Assembly (NCBI RefSeq): GCF_014287475.1 | Contig: NZ_JACOPF010000001.1 | Span: 1,054,001 to 1,118,000 of the forward strand | DNA: 64,000 nt | Source of the DNA: Mediterraneibacter hominis | GTDB taxonomy: Bacteria > Bacillota > Clostridia > Lachnospirales > Lachnospiraceae | Reading direction: 5' to 3' | Part shown: positions 27,202 to 36,359 of the stretch, piece after piece | How the letters are laid out: every line of letters starts with the position of its first letter | Numbering within the stretch: position 1 is the first letter of the stretch | Notes under the pieces: model-generated | What the model saw: only the letters and a program-made list of their open reading frames with translations | What the model was told of the DNA's origin: nothing | Database searches by the model: none | Program-made: the position numbers and the translations under genes

Positions 27202-29304
27202 CTACCGTTTCAGCCAGTGCTTCACCTTCTCGAACACCGTCTTTTTCTTCTGTGGATATACCCGCCTGGAATTCATCGCCTCTTTCATAAATACTTCCTG
27301 CGAATTAACAGCTCTCTCATCGCCTTTCTTCTTTCTATAGGTTCCGTCACTTGCCATCTCCCTTGCCTTCACATTGTCGGACAGCATAATATTTAAATTT
27401 CTTATCAGACGTTTCTTAATATCTCTGTCATAAATCGGACATGCAATCTCTACTCTTTTTTCTGTATTCCGCGTCATCATGTCAGCAGAACCAATATATA
27501 CCTTTGCCGCCTCTCCCGTTCCAAAGACAAATACTCGTGGATGCTCCAGGTAACGCCCCACTATGCTGGTCACTCTTAAGTTCTCCGTCTTTTTCGGTAT
27601 CCCCGGAAGTATACAGCAAATCCCTCTTACAATCAAGTCAATGTGCACTCCCGCCTGGGAAGCCTGAGCTGTTTTCCGGATAAAGTCAATATCTGTAACC
27701 GAATTCATTTTCATCACAATTCTGCCTTGACTTCCCTTTTTTATCTCTTCCTCCATCAAGGCAAGCACTTTCTGCTTCAGGCTGGTCGGTGAGACAATCA
27801 AATGCTGGTAAGCTCCGTTCAAATTACTGATAGACATATTTTTGAAAAATACAGCGGCATCCTCGCCAATCATCTGATTTCCCGTCAACAGAGAATAGTC
27901 CGTATACATTTTCGCTGTTTTTTCATTGTAATTCCCTGTTCCAATCTGTGTAATATATCTGATTTCATTTTTATTCCGGTATGTAATCAAGCATATTTTA
28001 GAATGTACCTTATACCCTTCAAATCCATAGATAACCCTGCACCCCGCCTCTTCCATGCGCTCCGACCAGTCGATGTTATTCTGCTCGTCAAAGCGGGCGC
28101 GCAGTTCAATCAGCACCGTCACTTCTTTGCCGTTTTCCGCAGCGGCACAGAGATATTCCACAAGCCTCGCCTTCTTTGCAAGACGGTAAATTGTGATTTT
28201 AATCGTAATGACATTCGGATCAACCGCTGCCTCTTTCAGCATTTTCAAAAACGGATCCATACTTTCATACGGATAAGACAGCAATATATCTTTCTTCTTC
28301 ACCTGCGCCATGACGCTTCCTCCGTCCAAAGCAGCACAAGGCTGGGGCGTAAATGGTTTGTCAATCAGAGAACGTTTCATGGCAGGCGGAACTTTATCTG
28401 CAATTGCGAATATATAGTCCAGCTTCATCGGCATTTTTGTCCGGAAAATACATTTTGGCGTAATATGAAACTTCTCACAAAAATATTTTTCCATCTCTTT
28501 GCTAAGAGGACTTGCTGTCTCCAGACGCACGACTGCCATTCTTCTTCTCTTATTCAGCGTCTCCTGCATAATATACCGAAAATCTTCATTATCCGCATAC
28601 GCCTCGTCATCCGGCGATACGTCCGCATTTCTCGTCACACATATATAATTTCCATTTGACACTTCATACTGTTCAAAGACAAGATGCAAATACTCTAAAA
28701 TCACTTTCTCCATCCGTATATACCGAATATCATGTCCCGGCAGATATAAAATATCAGAAATAAACTGAGGTACGGGTACCACTCCCAGCATAGATTTATT
28801 ATCCATTTTCAAATCGGCTACCACATAGATTTCTTTGTTCAGCAGATGTGGAAATGGATGATTGACGTCTACGATTTGTGGAGAAAGTACGGGAAGTATC
28901 TGTTCTTTGAAATACTTCTTTACATACTTCTTTTCCTGCGCTTCCAATTCTTTAAAGTCCAGTCCGCACACACCATATGGATGAAGCTGTTTTTTAATTT
29001 CTGCGTACGTCTTATCCCGTTCCTTATAAAGAGGCGCTACTGCGGCATATATCGCATCCAACTGGCCTCTCGGCGTCAGTCCAGACTTTATATCCACTTT
29101 TTTATTATCCGCCTCCTCCATCGCATAGAGACTCCCGACACGAATCATAAAAAATTCATCCAGATTGCTCGTAAAAATTGCTACAAATTTCATTCTCTCC
29201 AGAAGCGGCACACTTTCATCCCTGGCCTCCTCTAAAACTCTTTGATTAAACCTAAGCCAAGATAATTCTCTGTTCTGCGTATATTCCAGCTTACCTTCAC
29301 TCAT
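27202..29304 (-). CDS. ppk1: Polyphosphate kinase 1
   Basis: Ppk1 polymerises ATP gamma-phosphate into inorganic polyphosphate through a phosphohistidine. The 700-residue protein has the N-terminal helical domain starting near YTQNRELSWLRFNQRVLEEA, the catalytic His region GYKVHSKICLITYR (about 425-440) and the second PLD-like region VYIGSADMMTRNTEKRVE (about 595-612). Length is typical. It sits between the patatin and topB genes on one strand with minimal gaps. Confidence 0.96.
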   Translation of the reverse strand: MSEGKLEYTQNRELSWLRFNQRVLEEARDESVPLLERMKFVAIFTSNLDEFFMIRVGSLYAMEEADNKKVDIKSGLTPRGQLDAIYAAVAPLYKERDKTYAEIKKQLHPYGVCGLDFKELEAQEKKYVKKYFKEQILPVLSPQIVDVNHPFPHLLNKEIYVVADLKMDNKSMLGVVPVPQFISDILYLPGHDIRYIRMEKVILEYLHLVFEQYEVSNGNYICVTRNADVSPDDEAYADNEDFRYIMQETLNKRRRMAVVRLETASPLSKEMEKYFCEKFHITPKCIFRTKMPMKLDYIFAIADKVPPAMKRSLIDKPFTPQPCAALDGGSVMAQVKKKDILLSYPYESMDPFLKMLKEAAVDPNVITIKITIYRLAKKARLVEYLCAAAENGKEVTVLIELRARFDEQNNIDWSERMEEAGCRVIYGFEGYKVHSKICLITYRNKNEIRYITQIGTGNYNEKTAKMYTDYSLLTGNQMIGEDAAVFFKNMSISNLNGAYQHLIVSPTSLKQKVLALMEEEIKKGSQGRIVMKMNSVTDIDFIRKTAQASQAGVHIDLIVRGICCILPGIPKKTENLRVTSIVGRYLEHPRVFVFGTGEAAKVYIGSADMMTRNTEKRVEIACPIYDRDIKKRLIRNLNIMLSDNVKAREMASDGTYRKKKGDERAVNSQEVFMKEAMNSRRVYPQKKKTVFEKVKHWLKR

Positions 29305-29308
29305 ATTT

Positions 29309-30166
29309 TTACTCCTCTAAATATTCCATCATACGTTCCAAATTTTCTTCCATCAGCTCATATCCATGTCTATAAAACGCCATCAATGTCTCTTTATTGC
29401 GCTCCAGTCTTGCCACTGGTTTCACAAGAGGCCGCAGTACGAATACCTTCTTTTCTCTCTCCAGATGTTCCAGATAATTCATGGTTTTATTATACTGAAA
29501 GCTTCTGCGCAAAATCGTGCGCACCAAATTTGGATAGGATTTGTATGCTTTGCGATATACATTTGCCATTCCCCTGGAAACTACTTTCTTACGGTATCCT
29601 GCGTTCCTTGTCAGTATCACTACGATTTTCTCATTTCCCGCCTTCTGCGCTCTTAAAATCGGAACCGAATCCGCAAGTCCTCCATCTAAATAAGGCACTT
29701 CCCCTATATTCACAATCGGGGTTACAAGCGGCATACTGCATGAAGCGCGGCAGATTTTCATAAGTCTTTCTTTTTCCGACCGTTCCTTCATGTACTCAGC
29801 TTTACCCGTTATACAGTTTGTCGTCACAATCTCACATTCCATCTCCGATTGAAAATACGTATCGTAGTCAAATTTGATTTTCTCATTTGGAAATGTATCA
29901 AAAATCAAATCCATATTCATCAGACTTTTCTCCTTGATAAATTCCCGAACCCCATAATAATAGCTGCTCCCTTTATCTGTCGGTATCATACAGTCCCTTG
30001 TCCTGCCCGGCTGTTTCGACACATAGTCTACCGCGTTGCAGGCGCCCGCCGAAACACCGATTACATGTGACATATATATATCTTTCTCCATCAGGTAATC
30101 TAAGGCTCCTGATGTAAATACACCTCTTGTTGCTCCGCCTTCTAAAACGATCGTTGCTTTCAACAT
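29309..30166 (-). CDS. Patatin-like phospholipase
   Basis: A 285-residue serine lipase of the patatin/RssA-like group. Oxyanion loop EGGATRGVF (about 8-16), nucleophile motif GVSAGACN (Ser40) and the DGGLADSVP motif with catalytic Asp (about 157) are all present, so it should be an active acylhydrolase. The substrate is unknown. The gene is four bases upstream of ppk1, and minus-strand TTGCGA (30213-30218) and TATAAT (30191-30196) form its promoter. Confidence 0.9.
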   Translation of the reverse strand: MLKATIVLEGGATRGVFTSGALDYLMEKDIYMSHVIGVSAGACNAVDYVSKQPGRTRDCMIPTDKGSSYYYGVREFIKEKSLMNMDLIFDTFPNEKIKFDYDTYFQSEMECEIVTTNCITGKAEYMKERSEKERLMKICRASCSMPLVTPIVNIGEVPYLDGGLADSVPILRAQKAGNEKIVVILTRNAGYRKKVVSRGMANVYRKAYKSYPNLVRTILRRSFQYNKTMNYLEHLEREKKVFVLRPLVKPVARLERNKETLMAFYRHGYELMEENLERMMEYLEE

Positions 30167-30190
30167 AGAATCCCCTCGCTTTTTCTTTCC

Positions 30191-30218
30191 ATTATATAAC
30201 GTTTTTTTTAAATCGCAA
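30191..30218 (-). promoter_or_regulatory. Promoter of the patatin-ppk1-topB gene run
   Basis: TTGCGA (30213-30218), 16-bp spacer, TATAAT (30191-30196) on the minus strand. Confidence 0.65.
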
Positions 30219-30258
30219 ACCTTAAATATTGTTAAATTTTTTTAAATCACTGTAAACC

Positions 30259-30288
30259 TTGCCATTTTCAGTAATCTCATGGTAATAT
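30259..30288 (+). promoter_or_regulatory. Probable promoter of the ABC-F gene
   Basis: TTGCCA (30259-30264), 18-bp spacer, TAATAT (30283-30288). It would give a leader of almost 290 nt that carries the 62-bp repeats. Confidence 0.45.
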
Positions 30289-30323
30289 AAGCGTTGGAAT
30301 CTGTCTGAAAGGAAAAGTCAATT

Positions 30324-30509
30324 TATACCCTAAAGGGTACACCGTAATCCACTCCCTTTGGGAAAGCAGGCTTCGCCTGACAAGGTATACCCTAAAGGGC
30401 ATACCGTAATTTATTCCCTTCGGGAGGGCGGGCTTTGCCCGATAAGGTATACCCTAAAGGGCATACCGTAATTTATTCCCTTCGGGAGGGCGGGCTTCGC
30501 CCGATAAGG
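30324..30509. repeat. Three tandem 62-bp hairpin repeats in the ABC-F leader
   Basis: Units are 30324-30385, 30386-30447 and 30448-30509. Each holds three small hairpins: CCCTAAAGGG, TCCCTTTGGGA or CCCTTCGGG, and CAGGCTTCGCCTG or CGGGCTTCGCCCG. Units 2 and 3 are almost identical, while unit 1 is diverged but keeps pairing. A partial relative, CCTTATCGGGCAAAGCCC, is at about 38331, so this is a dispersed repeat. Confidence 0.85.
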
Positions 30510-30580
30510 TATATATGACCCGAACAACAGCCATTCTTTGGAACAATGTATAGAAAAAACATATAAAAAGGAGAATCCAT

Positions 30581-32215
30581 ATGATTAGTGCAAATAATAT
30601 AACCCTTCGCGTCGGTAAAAAGGCGTTATTTGAAGATGTCAATATCAAATTTACAGAAGGAAACTGCTATGGTTTGATCGGCGCTAACGGGGCGGGAAAA
30701 TCTACTTTCTTAAAAATCCTCTCTGGACAGTTGGAGCCTACCAAGGGAGAAGTTGCCATTACCCCGGGCGAACGGCTTTCTTTCTTACAACAGGATCATT
30801 TCAAATATGACGAATATCCCGTCCTAGATACAGTAATTATGGGAAATGCAAGACTTTATGAAATTATGAAAGAAAAAGAAGCTATTTATGCCAAAGAAGA
30901 TTTTACTGACGAAGATGGAATACGAGCCAGTGAACTGGAAGGTGAATTCGCAACCATGAACGGATGGGAAGCGGAATCTGACGCCGCTACACTTTTAAAC
31001 GGCCTTGGCATTGATACAGAACTTCATTCTAAATACTTAAAAGATTTAACTGGTCCGGAAAAGGTAAAAGTTCTTCTGGCACAGGCTTTATTTGGAAATC
31101 CCGACATTTTGCTTCTCGATGAACCGACCAACCATTTAGATCTGGACGCTATCGCATGGCTGGAAGAATTTTTGATTAATTTTGATAATACTGTCATTGT
31201 GGTTTCGCACGATCGGTATTTCTTAAATAAAGTCTGTACACAGATTGCAGATATAGACTATGGAAAGATTCAGCTCTATGCCGGAAATTACGATTTCTGG
31301 TATGAATCCAGCCAGCTTCTTATCCGCCAGATGAAAGAAGCAAACAAGAAAAAAGAGGAAAAAATTAAGGAGCTGCAGGAATTTATTTCCCGATTCAGCG
31401 CCAATGCGTCTAAATCCAAACAGGCTACCTCCAGAAAACGTGCTCTTGAAAAAATTGAGCTGGATGAAATCAAGCCTTCCAGCCGTAAATATCCATATAT
31501 TGATTTCCGTCCGAACAGAGACATTGGAAATGAAGTACTGATAGTCGACGGTATTTCTAAAACCATTGACGGAGAAAAAATACTCGATAATATTTCCTTT
31601 ACCTTAGGACATGATGATAAAGTGGCATTTGTCGGTGGAAATGAACTGGCTAAAACTGTACTTTTCAAAATTCTGATCGGAGAAATGGAACCCGATGCAG
31701 GAACTTACAAGTGGGGAATTACTACTTCACAGGCATATTTTCCTAAAGATTTTGGCGGTGAATTCGACAATGATTACTCTATTACAGAATGGCTAACCCA
31801 GTATTCAGAAAATAAAGACGCAACGTATGTACGCGGCTTTCTCGGAAGAATGCTCTTCTCCGGTGAGGACGGCGTCAAACGCCTGAAAGTGCTCTCCGGT
31901 GGTGAAAAAGTGCGCTGCCTGCTCTCAAAAATGATGATTTCCGGAGCCAATGTCCTGCTTTTAGACGAACCTACCAACCATCTTGACATGGAAGCAATTA
32001 CAGCGCTCAACAACGGAATGATCAAGTTCCCCGGTGTTCTTCTGTTCACCTCCCGCGATCATCAGATTGTACAGACTACTGCCAACCGGATTATGGAAAT
32101 CGTTCCAGGCGGAAAATTGATTGATAAAATCACCACCTATGATGAATACCTGGAGAACGATGAAATGGCAAGAAAACGCCAGACCTACTCCGTCCAGACA
32201 GAAGAAAATGATTAA
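30581..32215 (+). CDS. ABC-F family ATPase (YkpA/YbiT-like)
   Basis: A 544-residue soluble protein with two ABC domains and no membrane part. ABC-F proteins bind the ribosomal E site to relieve stalling or protect against antibiotics. The first Walker A is GANGAGKST (about 35-43), Walker B LLLDEPTNHLD, and a charged inter-domain linker follows (about 240-305). Two deviations stand out: the first signature is LTGPEKVK, and the second P-loop is VGGNELAKTV, lacking the usual GKS. The second signature LSGGEKV is normal. The stop codon abuts repeat element C. Confidence 0.93.
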   Translation: MISANNITLRVGKKALFEDVNIKFTEGNCYGLIGANGAGKSTFLKILSGQLEPTKGEVAITPGERLSFLQQDHFKYDEYPVLDTVIMGNARLYEIMKEKEAIYAKEDFTDEDGIRASELEGEFATMNGWEAESDAATLLNGLGIDTELHSKYLKDLTGPEKVKVLLAQALFGNPDILLLDEPTNHLDLDAIAWLEEFLINFDNTVIVVSHDRYFLNKVCTQIADIDYGKIQLYAGNYDFWYESSQLLIRQMKEANKKKEEKIKELQEFISRFSANASKSKQATSRKRALEKIELDEIKPSSRKYPYIDFRPNRDIGNEVLIVDGISKTIDGEKILDNISFTLGHDDKVAFVGGNELAKTVLFKILIGEMEPDAGTYKWGITTSQAYFPKDFGGEFDNDYSITEWLTQYSENKDATYVRGFLGRMLFSGEDGVKRLKVLSGGEKVRCLLSKMMISGANVLLLDEPTNHLDMEAITALNNGMIKFPGVLLFTSRDHQIVQTTANRIMEIVPGGKLIDKITTYDEYLENDEMARKRQTYSVQTEEND

Positions 32216-32684
32216 AATATAAAGTTAATTGACAAAAGGTACGTGTGAAAGAGATGCTTTGCATCGTTCGTCAGGGCTTCGCCGAAATTCCTCACTCACG
32301 CAAAGCATCTCTTTCACACTCACACTTTCGCAGCTTAAGTTTATAGTTCCAGACGGAAAAATCGGCTTCACATTGCTACACATTTCCAATCAGAAGTAAT
32401 AATAGATGCTTCTAAGCGGAGATTGCAGCAACGTAAAGCCGTTTTATTTTTATACATTTCAGTGAGGACACCGTCTCCCGATAGGTGAATCGAAAACTTT
32501 TGACCAGGAGTTTGCATCAACGGGTAGCCGATTCTGTTTAGTCTGAAATTATAAACTTAAGCTGGCGAAAGTGTAAGCGAGGGAGGGAGTGTGTTGCAAA
32601 AGTGAGGAATTTGGGCGAAGCCCTGACGAACGTTGCAATACACTCCCTCTTGCGCGGATCATTTTTGTCAGTTAACTTTATATT
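32215..32684. repeat. Modular hairpin repeat element C (symmetrical copy)
   Basis: A 470-bp copy with matching terminal inverted repeats (AATATAAAGTTAAYTGACAA at each end). It consists of M2, M3 and an inverted second M2, without M1 or M4. The left M2 arms are GTGTGAAAGAGATGCTTTGC (32243-32262) and its exact complement (32300-32319). The right M2 arms are 32584-32599 and 32633-32648 with one mismatch. It fills the whole gap between two convergent genes: its ends touch TAA (32213-32215) of the ABC-F gene and TAG (32685-32687) of the flavin reductase gene. Confidence 0.85.
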
Positions 32685-33257
32685 CTACTTTTTCTTTTTT
32701 CTCACGCTATAACCGAAGGTTCCAATTTTTTTCCCAAGATTTAGGTATTCTCCATGAGAGTATGCAATTAATCCGGTTTTGTTCAGTTCGAATTTATTTT
32801 GTTTATTCAAATAGGCCTCATCTGCCTGCACTGCCTGTACTTTTGCCAAAAACATATGATGGCTGCCTAATTCTTTTATCTCTGTAACCTTACACTCAAT
32901 ATTGACAGGACTTTCTTCGATTACCGGCGCCCATTTCAAGCTGTGTGCTTTCTTTTGTGTCAAAAAACATTCCTTCCATTTATCCGTATCTCTTCCAGAA
33001 CGTACTCCACAGTAATCTGTTGCTCTGGAAAGCCTTTCTGTTGTAAGATTGATTACAAATTCTCCAGATTCCTGAAGCATATGATAAGAATATCTTTCCG
33101 GTCTTACTGAAATATATACCATCGGCGGATTCGTACACACTGTTCCAGTCCACGCGACTGTCAAAATATTGCTATTTCCGTTTTTATCTCCTGTGCTTAC
33201 CAGCACTGCCGGAAGAGGATACAGCATATTCCCCGCCTTCCATATTTGTTTTCCCAT
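32685..33257 (-). CDS. Flavin reductase family protein (FMN-binding)
   Basis: A 190-residue protein of the flavin reductase-like/DIM6 family with split-barrel fold. It shows LPAVLVSTGDKNGNSNILTVAWTG near the N-terminus and NPPMVYISVRPERYSYHML (about 47-65), contacts typical for FMN binding. Such proteins reduce flavin or act in electron transfer. The C-terminus is very Lys-rich (KKKK). It follows the pyrophosphatase gene by 17 bases, so it is probably co-transcribed. Confidence 0.88.
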   Translation of the reverse strand: MGKQIWKAGNMLYPLPAVLVSTGDKNGNSNILTVAWTGTVCTNPPMVYISVRPERYSYHMLQESGEFVINLTTERLSRATDYCGVRSGRDTDKWKECFLTQKKAHSLKWAPVIEESPVNIECKVTEIKELGSHHMFLAKVQAVQADEAYLNKQNKFELNKTGLIAYSHGEYLNLGKKIGTFGYSVRKKKK

Positions 33258-33274
33258 CCTCTTTCCCCTCTTTT

Positions 33275-34927
33275 CTATTGCTGAAGCGCTCCTACCAGAG
33301 TAGGAACAAGCTGTTTTTTACGCGAGACAACACCTTTTAGCATCAAATCTGCTGTATCTTCTCTCAAATCATATGCATTGATAATTTTTTCTCTTGCCTC
33401 CATACCACAGCATAATAATTCAGATGACTCTGCGATAATGTCTGTCAGCATAAAGAAAATCATATCCAAACTATGGCTCTTTCGTGCTTTTTCCAAATGC
33501 GGCAGCACAATTTCTTTAATCTCTTTTAACTCATCTGCGCTCATAGAGTTAACCTGCCCCACTCCGAATACTGTATCATTGACTGTAAACTGCTTAAAAT
33601 CCAGGAAGCAGATTTCTTCTGCCGTTTTTCCCTTCAGGTTACTTCCGGCATGGAACATTTCCTGTGCCAGCTCTTCAATCTCAATTCCCGCTATTCTTGC
33701 AAGATTTCTTGCACTCTGTTCATCCAATGGAGTGCACGTAGGAGAACGAAACATCAGTGTATCAGAAATAATTGCGGAACACAAAAGAGCCGCATTCTGG
33801 GCATCCACCAATATATCCTCCTCCTGGTACATCTGGTAAATAATCGTCGCTGTGCATCCAACCGGTTGATTTCTAAAGAACACCGGCCCCATTGTTTCAA
33901 TGCTGCTGAGTCTGTGGTGATCGATAATTTCCAAAACCTCTGCCTCTTCCACTCCGTCAACTGCTTGGTTTTTCTCATTGTGATCTACTAGAATAACTTG
34001 TTTTTTTCTGCAATTTAACAGACGTCTTCTTGAAATAAATCCGAGGAAATTTCCTTTCCCGTCTAATATTGGAAAATCACGAAATTTCTTTCGCGCCATC
34101 ACTTCTTTTACATCGTCCACATAATCCCTCATCCGGAAAGTAACCAGTCCTTCTTTACTCATAAAATGTCTGACCGGTATACTCTGGTTAATCTGCCTTG
34201 CCACTGTAAATGTATCATATGGAGTCTGAATCATAACAATCTGTCTTTCTTCTGCCTGTTGTATAATTCTATCTGCTATAGGTGCATTGTGGCATACTAC
34301 AATACATCCAACATTTGCGTCTATTCCATACTGCTGTGCATCTGGCCGATCTCCTACAATCAGAAGATCATTTTCTTTAATAAATTCTGACATCAGCACC
34401 TTGCTGGATGACGCAATCGCAACCTTTCCTTTCTGGAGATAACTGTGTGCATTTCCTGTGATTACCTTTCCCCCTACTGCACTGGCAATATTCCTGTACT
34501 GCGTCCGCGCTGTAGAGAGAATGGTACTGTCATACACGTCCATATAAGAAGTGGCAATATCTCCAATTGTAATTAATCCTTCCAACTTTCCATTCCTGGT
34601 GACTGGGAGCGTTTTAATATTTAATTCCTTCATTTCTGCCCAGGCAGTTTTAATCGACACACTCCCCTGTATACCCTCCACATGTCTTAACTCCACATCT
34701 TTAATCTGTACACGCAAATCTGATAAAAGTGCAGGAACCTTCACGCCAAAACGTTCCAACACATACTGTGTCTCTTCATTGAGCTGTCCTGCTCTTCTCG
34801 GCGTATGTTCAATTCCAGTCAATTTTGTCTTTAAATCCGCATAGGCAATCGCCGAACAGATAGAATCTGTGTCTGGATTTTTATGCCCTACAACATATAC
34901 TTTTCTTCCATTTTCTTCCTTTTTCAT
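33275..34927 (-). CDS. ppaC: Manganese-dependent inorganic pyrophosphatase with CBS and DRTGG domains
   Basis: A family II pyrophosphatase of the regulated CBS-PPase type (550 residues). The DHH domain opens with VVGHKNPDTDSICSAIAYADLK. Two CBS motifs flank a DRTGG domain (about 190-300), after which the DHH core resumes with ILVDHNEK and EIIDHHRLSS and the DHHA2 domain closes. CBS domains bind adenine nucleotides, linking activity to energy state. ATG at 34927 has GAGG five bases upstream and is preferred over an ATG at 34951. Confidence 0.95.
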   Translation of the reverse strand: MKKEENGRKVYVVGHKNPDTDSICSAIAYADLKTKLTGIEHTPRRAGQLNEETQYVLERFGVKVPALLSDLRVQIKDVELRHVEGIQGSVSIKTAWAEMKELNIKTLPVTRNGKLEGLITIGDIATSYMDVYDSTILSTARTQYRNIASAVGGKVITGNAHSYLQKGKVAIASSSKVLMSEFIKENDLLIVGDRPDAQQYGIDANVGCIVVCHNAPIADRIIQQAEERQIVMIQTPYDTFTVARQINQSIPVRHFMSKEGLVTFRMRDYVDDVKEVMARKKFRDFPILDGKGNFLGFISRRRLLNCRKKQVILVDHNEKNQAVDGVEEAEVLEIIDHHRLSSIETMGPVFFRNQPVGCTATIIYQMYQEEDILVDAQNAALLCSAIISDTLMFRSPTCTPLDEQSARNLARIAGIEIEELAQEMFHAGSNLKGKTAEEICFLDFKQFTVNDTVFGVGQVNSMSADELKEIKEIVLPHLEKARKSHSLDMIFFMLTDIIAESSELLCCGMEAREKIINAYDLREDTADLMLKGVVSRKKQLVPTLVGALQQ

Positions 34928-35263
34928 ATTTTCCTCTTTTCTGTCATCCATTACAGTACACTTTACCAGTGTCTCATCAAATTCTTTTTCCTACAGCAAT
35001 ATATATGGGCTGATTTCAGAGCTGTCCAAGATATAGAACTGCTTTTTCACCCGCATCGACATTAAATGTATATATAGATTGCCATTTTTTAGATTATTCG
35101 TCAACCCTTTTTGCATTACGTTCCAATGCTGCTTTTCTTATATTTCTTTCGTTTCCCATTGCCAATCCCTAGTGTTTGTATCAAATTTTCAAGATTCTCT
35201 GTCTTTTTATCTATACATATGCTATACTGATTTTATGTAAAAAAATTAGATTGAGGTGCTACG
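34928..35263. other. Divergent intergenic region between ppaC and the S1-domain gene
   Basis: Contains promoters for both sides: TATACT at 35223-35228 for the plus-strand gene, and a TTGGAC/ATATAT pair near 34990-35020 for ppaC. No gene or strong hairpin is seen. Confidence 0.45.
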
Positions 35264-35953
35264 ATGAGCGAAGAATTAAAAGAAGAATTACAAACAAACG
35301 AACAAACAGAAACAATGGCAGATTACGAGGAGCATTTTGATGATGCCAATCCTTGGAACCGGGTTGTGGAATATATGGAAAACAAGACAATCCTTCCTGT
35401 AAAAGTAGAAGGTGTCGTAAACGGCGGCGTAATCGCTATGGTAGAAGGACTTAGAGGATTTGTTCCTGCCTCTAAACTATCCCTTTCCTACATTGAAGAT
35501 TTGGAAACATATCTTTTAAAAGATATCGAAGTCCGTGTTATTGATGTGGATCAGGCAAACAATCGCCTTGTACTTTCTGCGCGTGAAATTCTGAAAGAAA
35601 AAGAAAAACAGGCGCAAAAAGAAAAAATTGCAAATATCAAAGTGGGTACTGTTATGGAAGGCACTGTGGAAACACTTCAGAACTATGGAGCCTTTGTCAA
35701 GCTGGAAAATGGACTGTCCGGACTCGTTCATGTTTCTCAGATTTCCCAGAAAAGAGTAAAAACTCCTTCCGATGTTCTGCATACAGGCGACAAAGTCAAT
35801 GTAAAAATTATCGGTGTAAAGGATGGAAAAATCAGTCTGAGTATGAAAGCCCTGGAAGAAATTCCAGAGGAAAAAGTAGAAAAGGTAGAAATTCCAAAAA
35901 GTGAAAATATCGGAACAAATCTCGGTGATTTATTTAAAAACTTAAATCTGTAA
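35264..35953 (+). CDS. S1 RNA-binding domain protein (two S1 domains)
   Basis: A 229-residue protein with an acidic N-terminal leader (about 1-40), a first divergent S1 domain (about 41-112) and a canonical second S1 domain with VGTVMEGTVETLQNYGAFVKLENGLSGLVHVSQIS (about 126-160). It is shorter than ribosomal protein S1 and resembles the small S1-like RNA-binding proteins of Firmicutes. GAGGTG precedes the ATG. It is monocistronic, ending at a strong terminator. Confidence 0.88.
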   Translation: MSEELKEELQTNEQTETMADYEEHFDDANPWNRVVEYMENKTILPVKVEGVVNGGVIAMVEGLRGFVPASKLSLSYIEDLETYLLKDIEVRVIDVDQANNRLVLSAREILKEKEKQAQKEKIANIKVGTVMEGTVETLQNYGAFVKLENGLSGLVHVSQISQKRVKTPSDVLHTGDKVNVKIIGVKDGKISLSMKALEEIPEEKVEKVEIPKSENIGTNLGDLFKNLNL

Positions 35954-35977
35954 TACTGATTCATTATATCGGATTTA

Positions 35978-36013
35978 AACAGGAAAAGAATAGTATCAGA
36001 TTCTTTTCCTGTT
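35978..36013. terminator. Terminator after the S1-domain gene
   Basis: AACAGGAAAAGAAT (35978-35991) pairs exactly with ATTCTTTTCCTGTT (36000-36013) and is followed by a T-run; it can also serve the convergent DUF2325 gene. Confidence 0.88.
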
Positions 36014-36037
36014 TTTTATTGTATAAGAAACTAAATA

Positions 36038-36319
36038 TTAAGCGCACACGTTTTCTAAAATCTCTTCCAGAGCATTTTTACTACTTGTATGGCACCTTAC
36101 AATGTCTACATTACATCTTCCTGCTTCTTCCACCGCACAGCGTACCATTTTATGTGACACCGTATTCGTAAAAAGTACGATTAAATCTGGACTGCCAATC
36201 TGCTTGCTTAAACTGGCTGACATCTGTGTAAATACTTTTGCTTTACATTTATATTGTTTACATATTTTTTTATATTGACAGACCATTCTGTCATGTCCAC
36301 CAATGATCACAACACTCAT
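36038..36319 (-). CDS. DUF2325 domain protein
   Basis: A 93-residue protein with the DUF2325 pattern: MSVVIIGGHDRMV at the N-terminus, then VLFTNTVSHKMV and IVRCHTSSKNALEEIL. Small Cys/His-containing DUF2325 proteins in Clostridia are often found with iron-transport (feo) genes, but none lie here, so a metal or redox role is inference. It is preceded by a 20-bp perfect palindrome at its promoter. Confidence 0.82.
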   Translation of the reverse strand: MSVVIIGGHDRMVCQYKKICKQYKCKAKVFTQMSASLSKQIGSPDLIVLFTNTVSHKMVRCAVEEAGRCNVDIVRCHTSSKNALEEILENVCA

Positions 36320-36359
36320 AATAGCCTCCTTATACTCTGATAGATTTATAATATTTTTA

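Noticed and set aside
27801..28659. Long plus-strand frame (285 codons) opposite ppk1
   Set aside because: Antisense shadow of a highly conserved gene, with no ribosome site and composition of a reversed coding strand.
30324..30509. CRISPR-like array
   Set aside because: The three 62-bp units are contiguous with no unique spacers and no cas genes are nearby; they are tandem hairpin repeats.
30454..30648. Minus-strand frame overlapping the 62-bp repeats and ABC-F start
   Set aside because: Composed of repeat sequence and antisense to the ABC-F gene; no family similarity.
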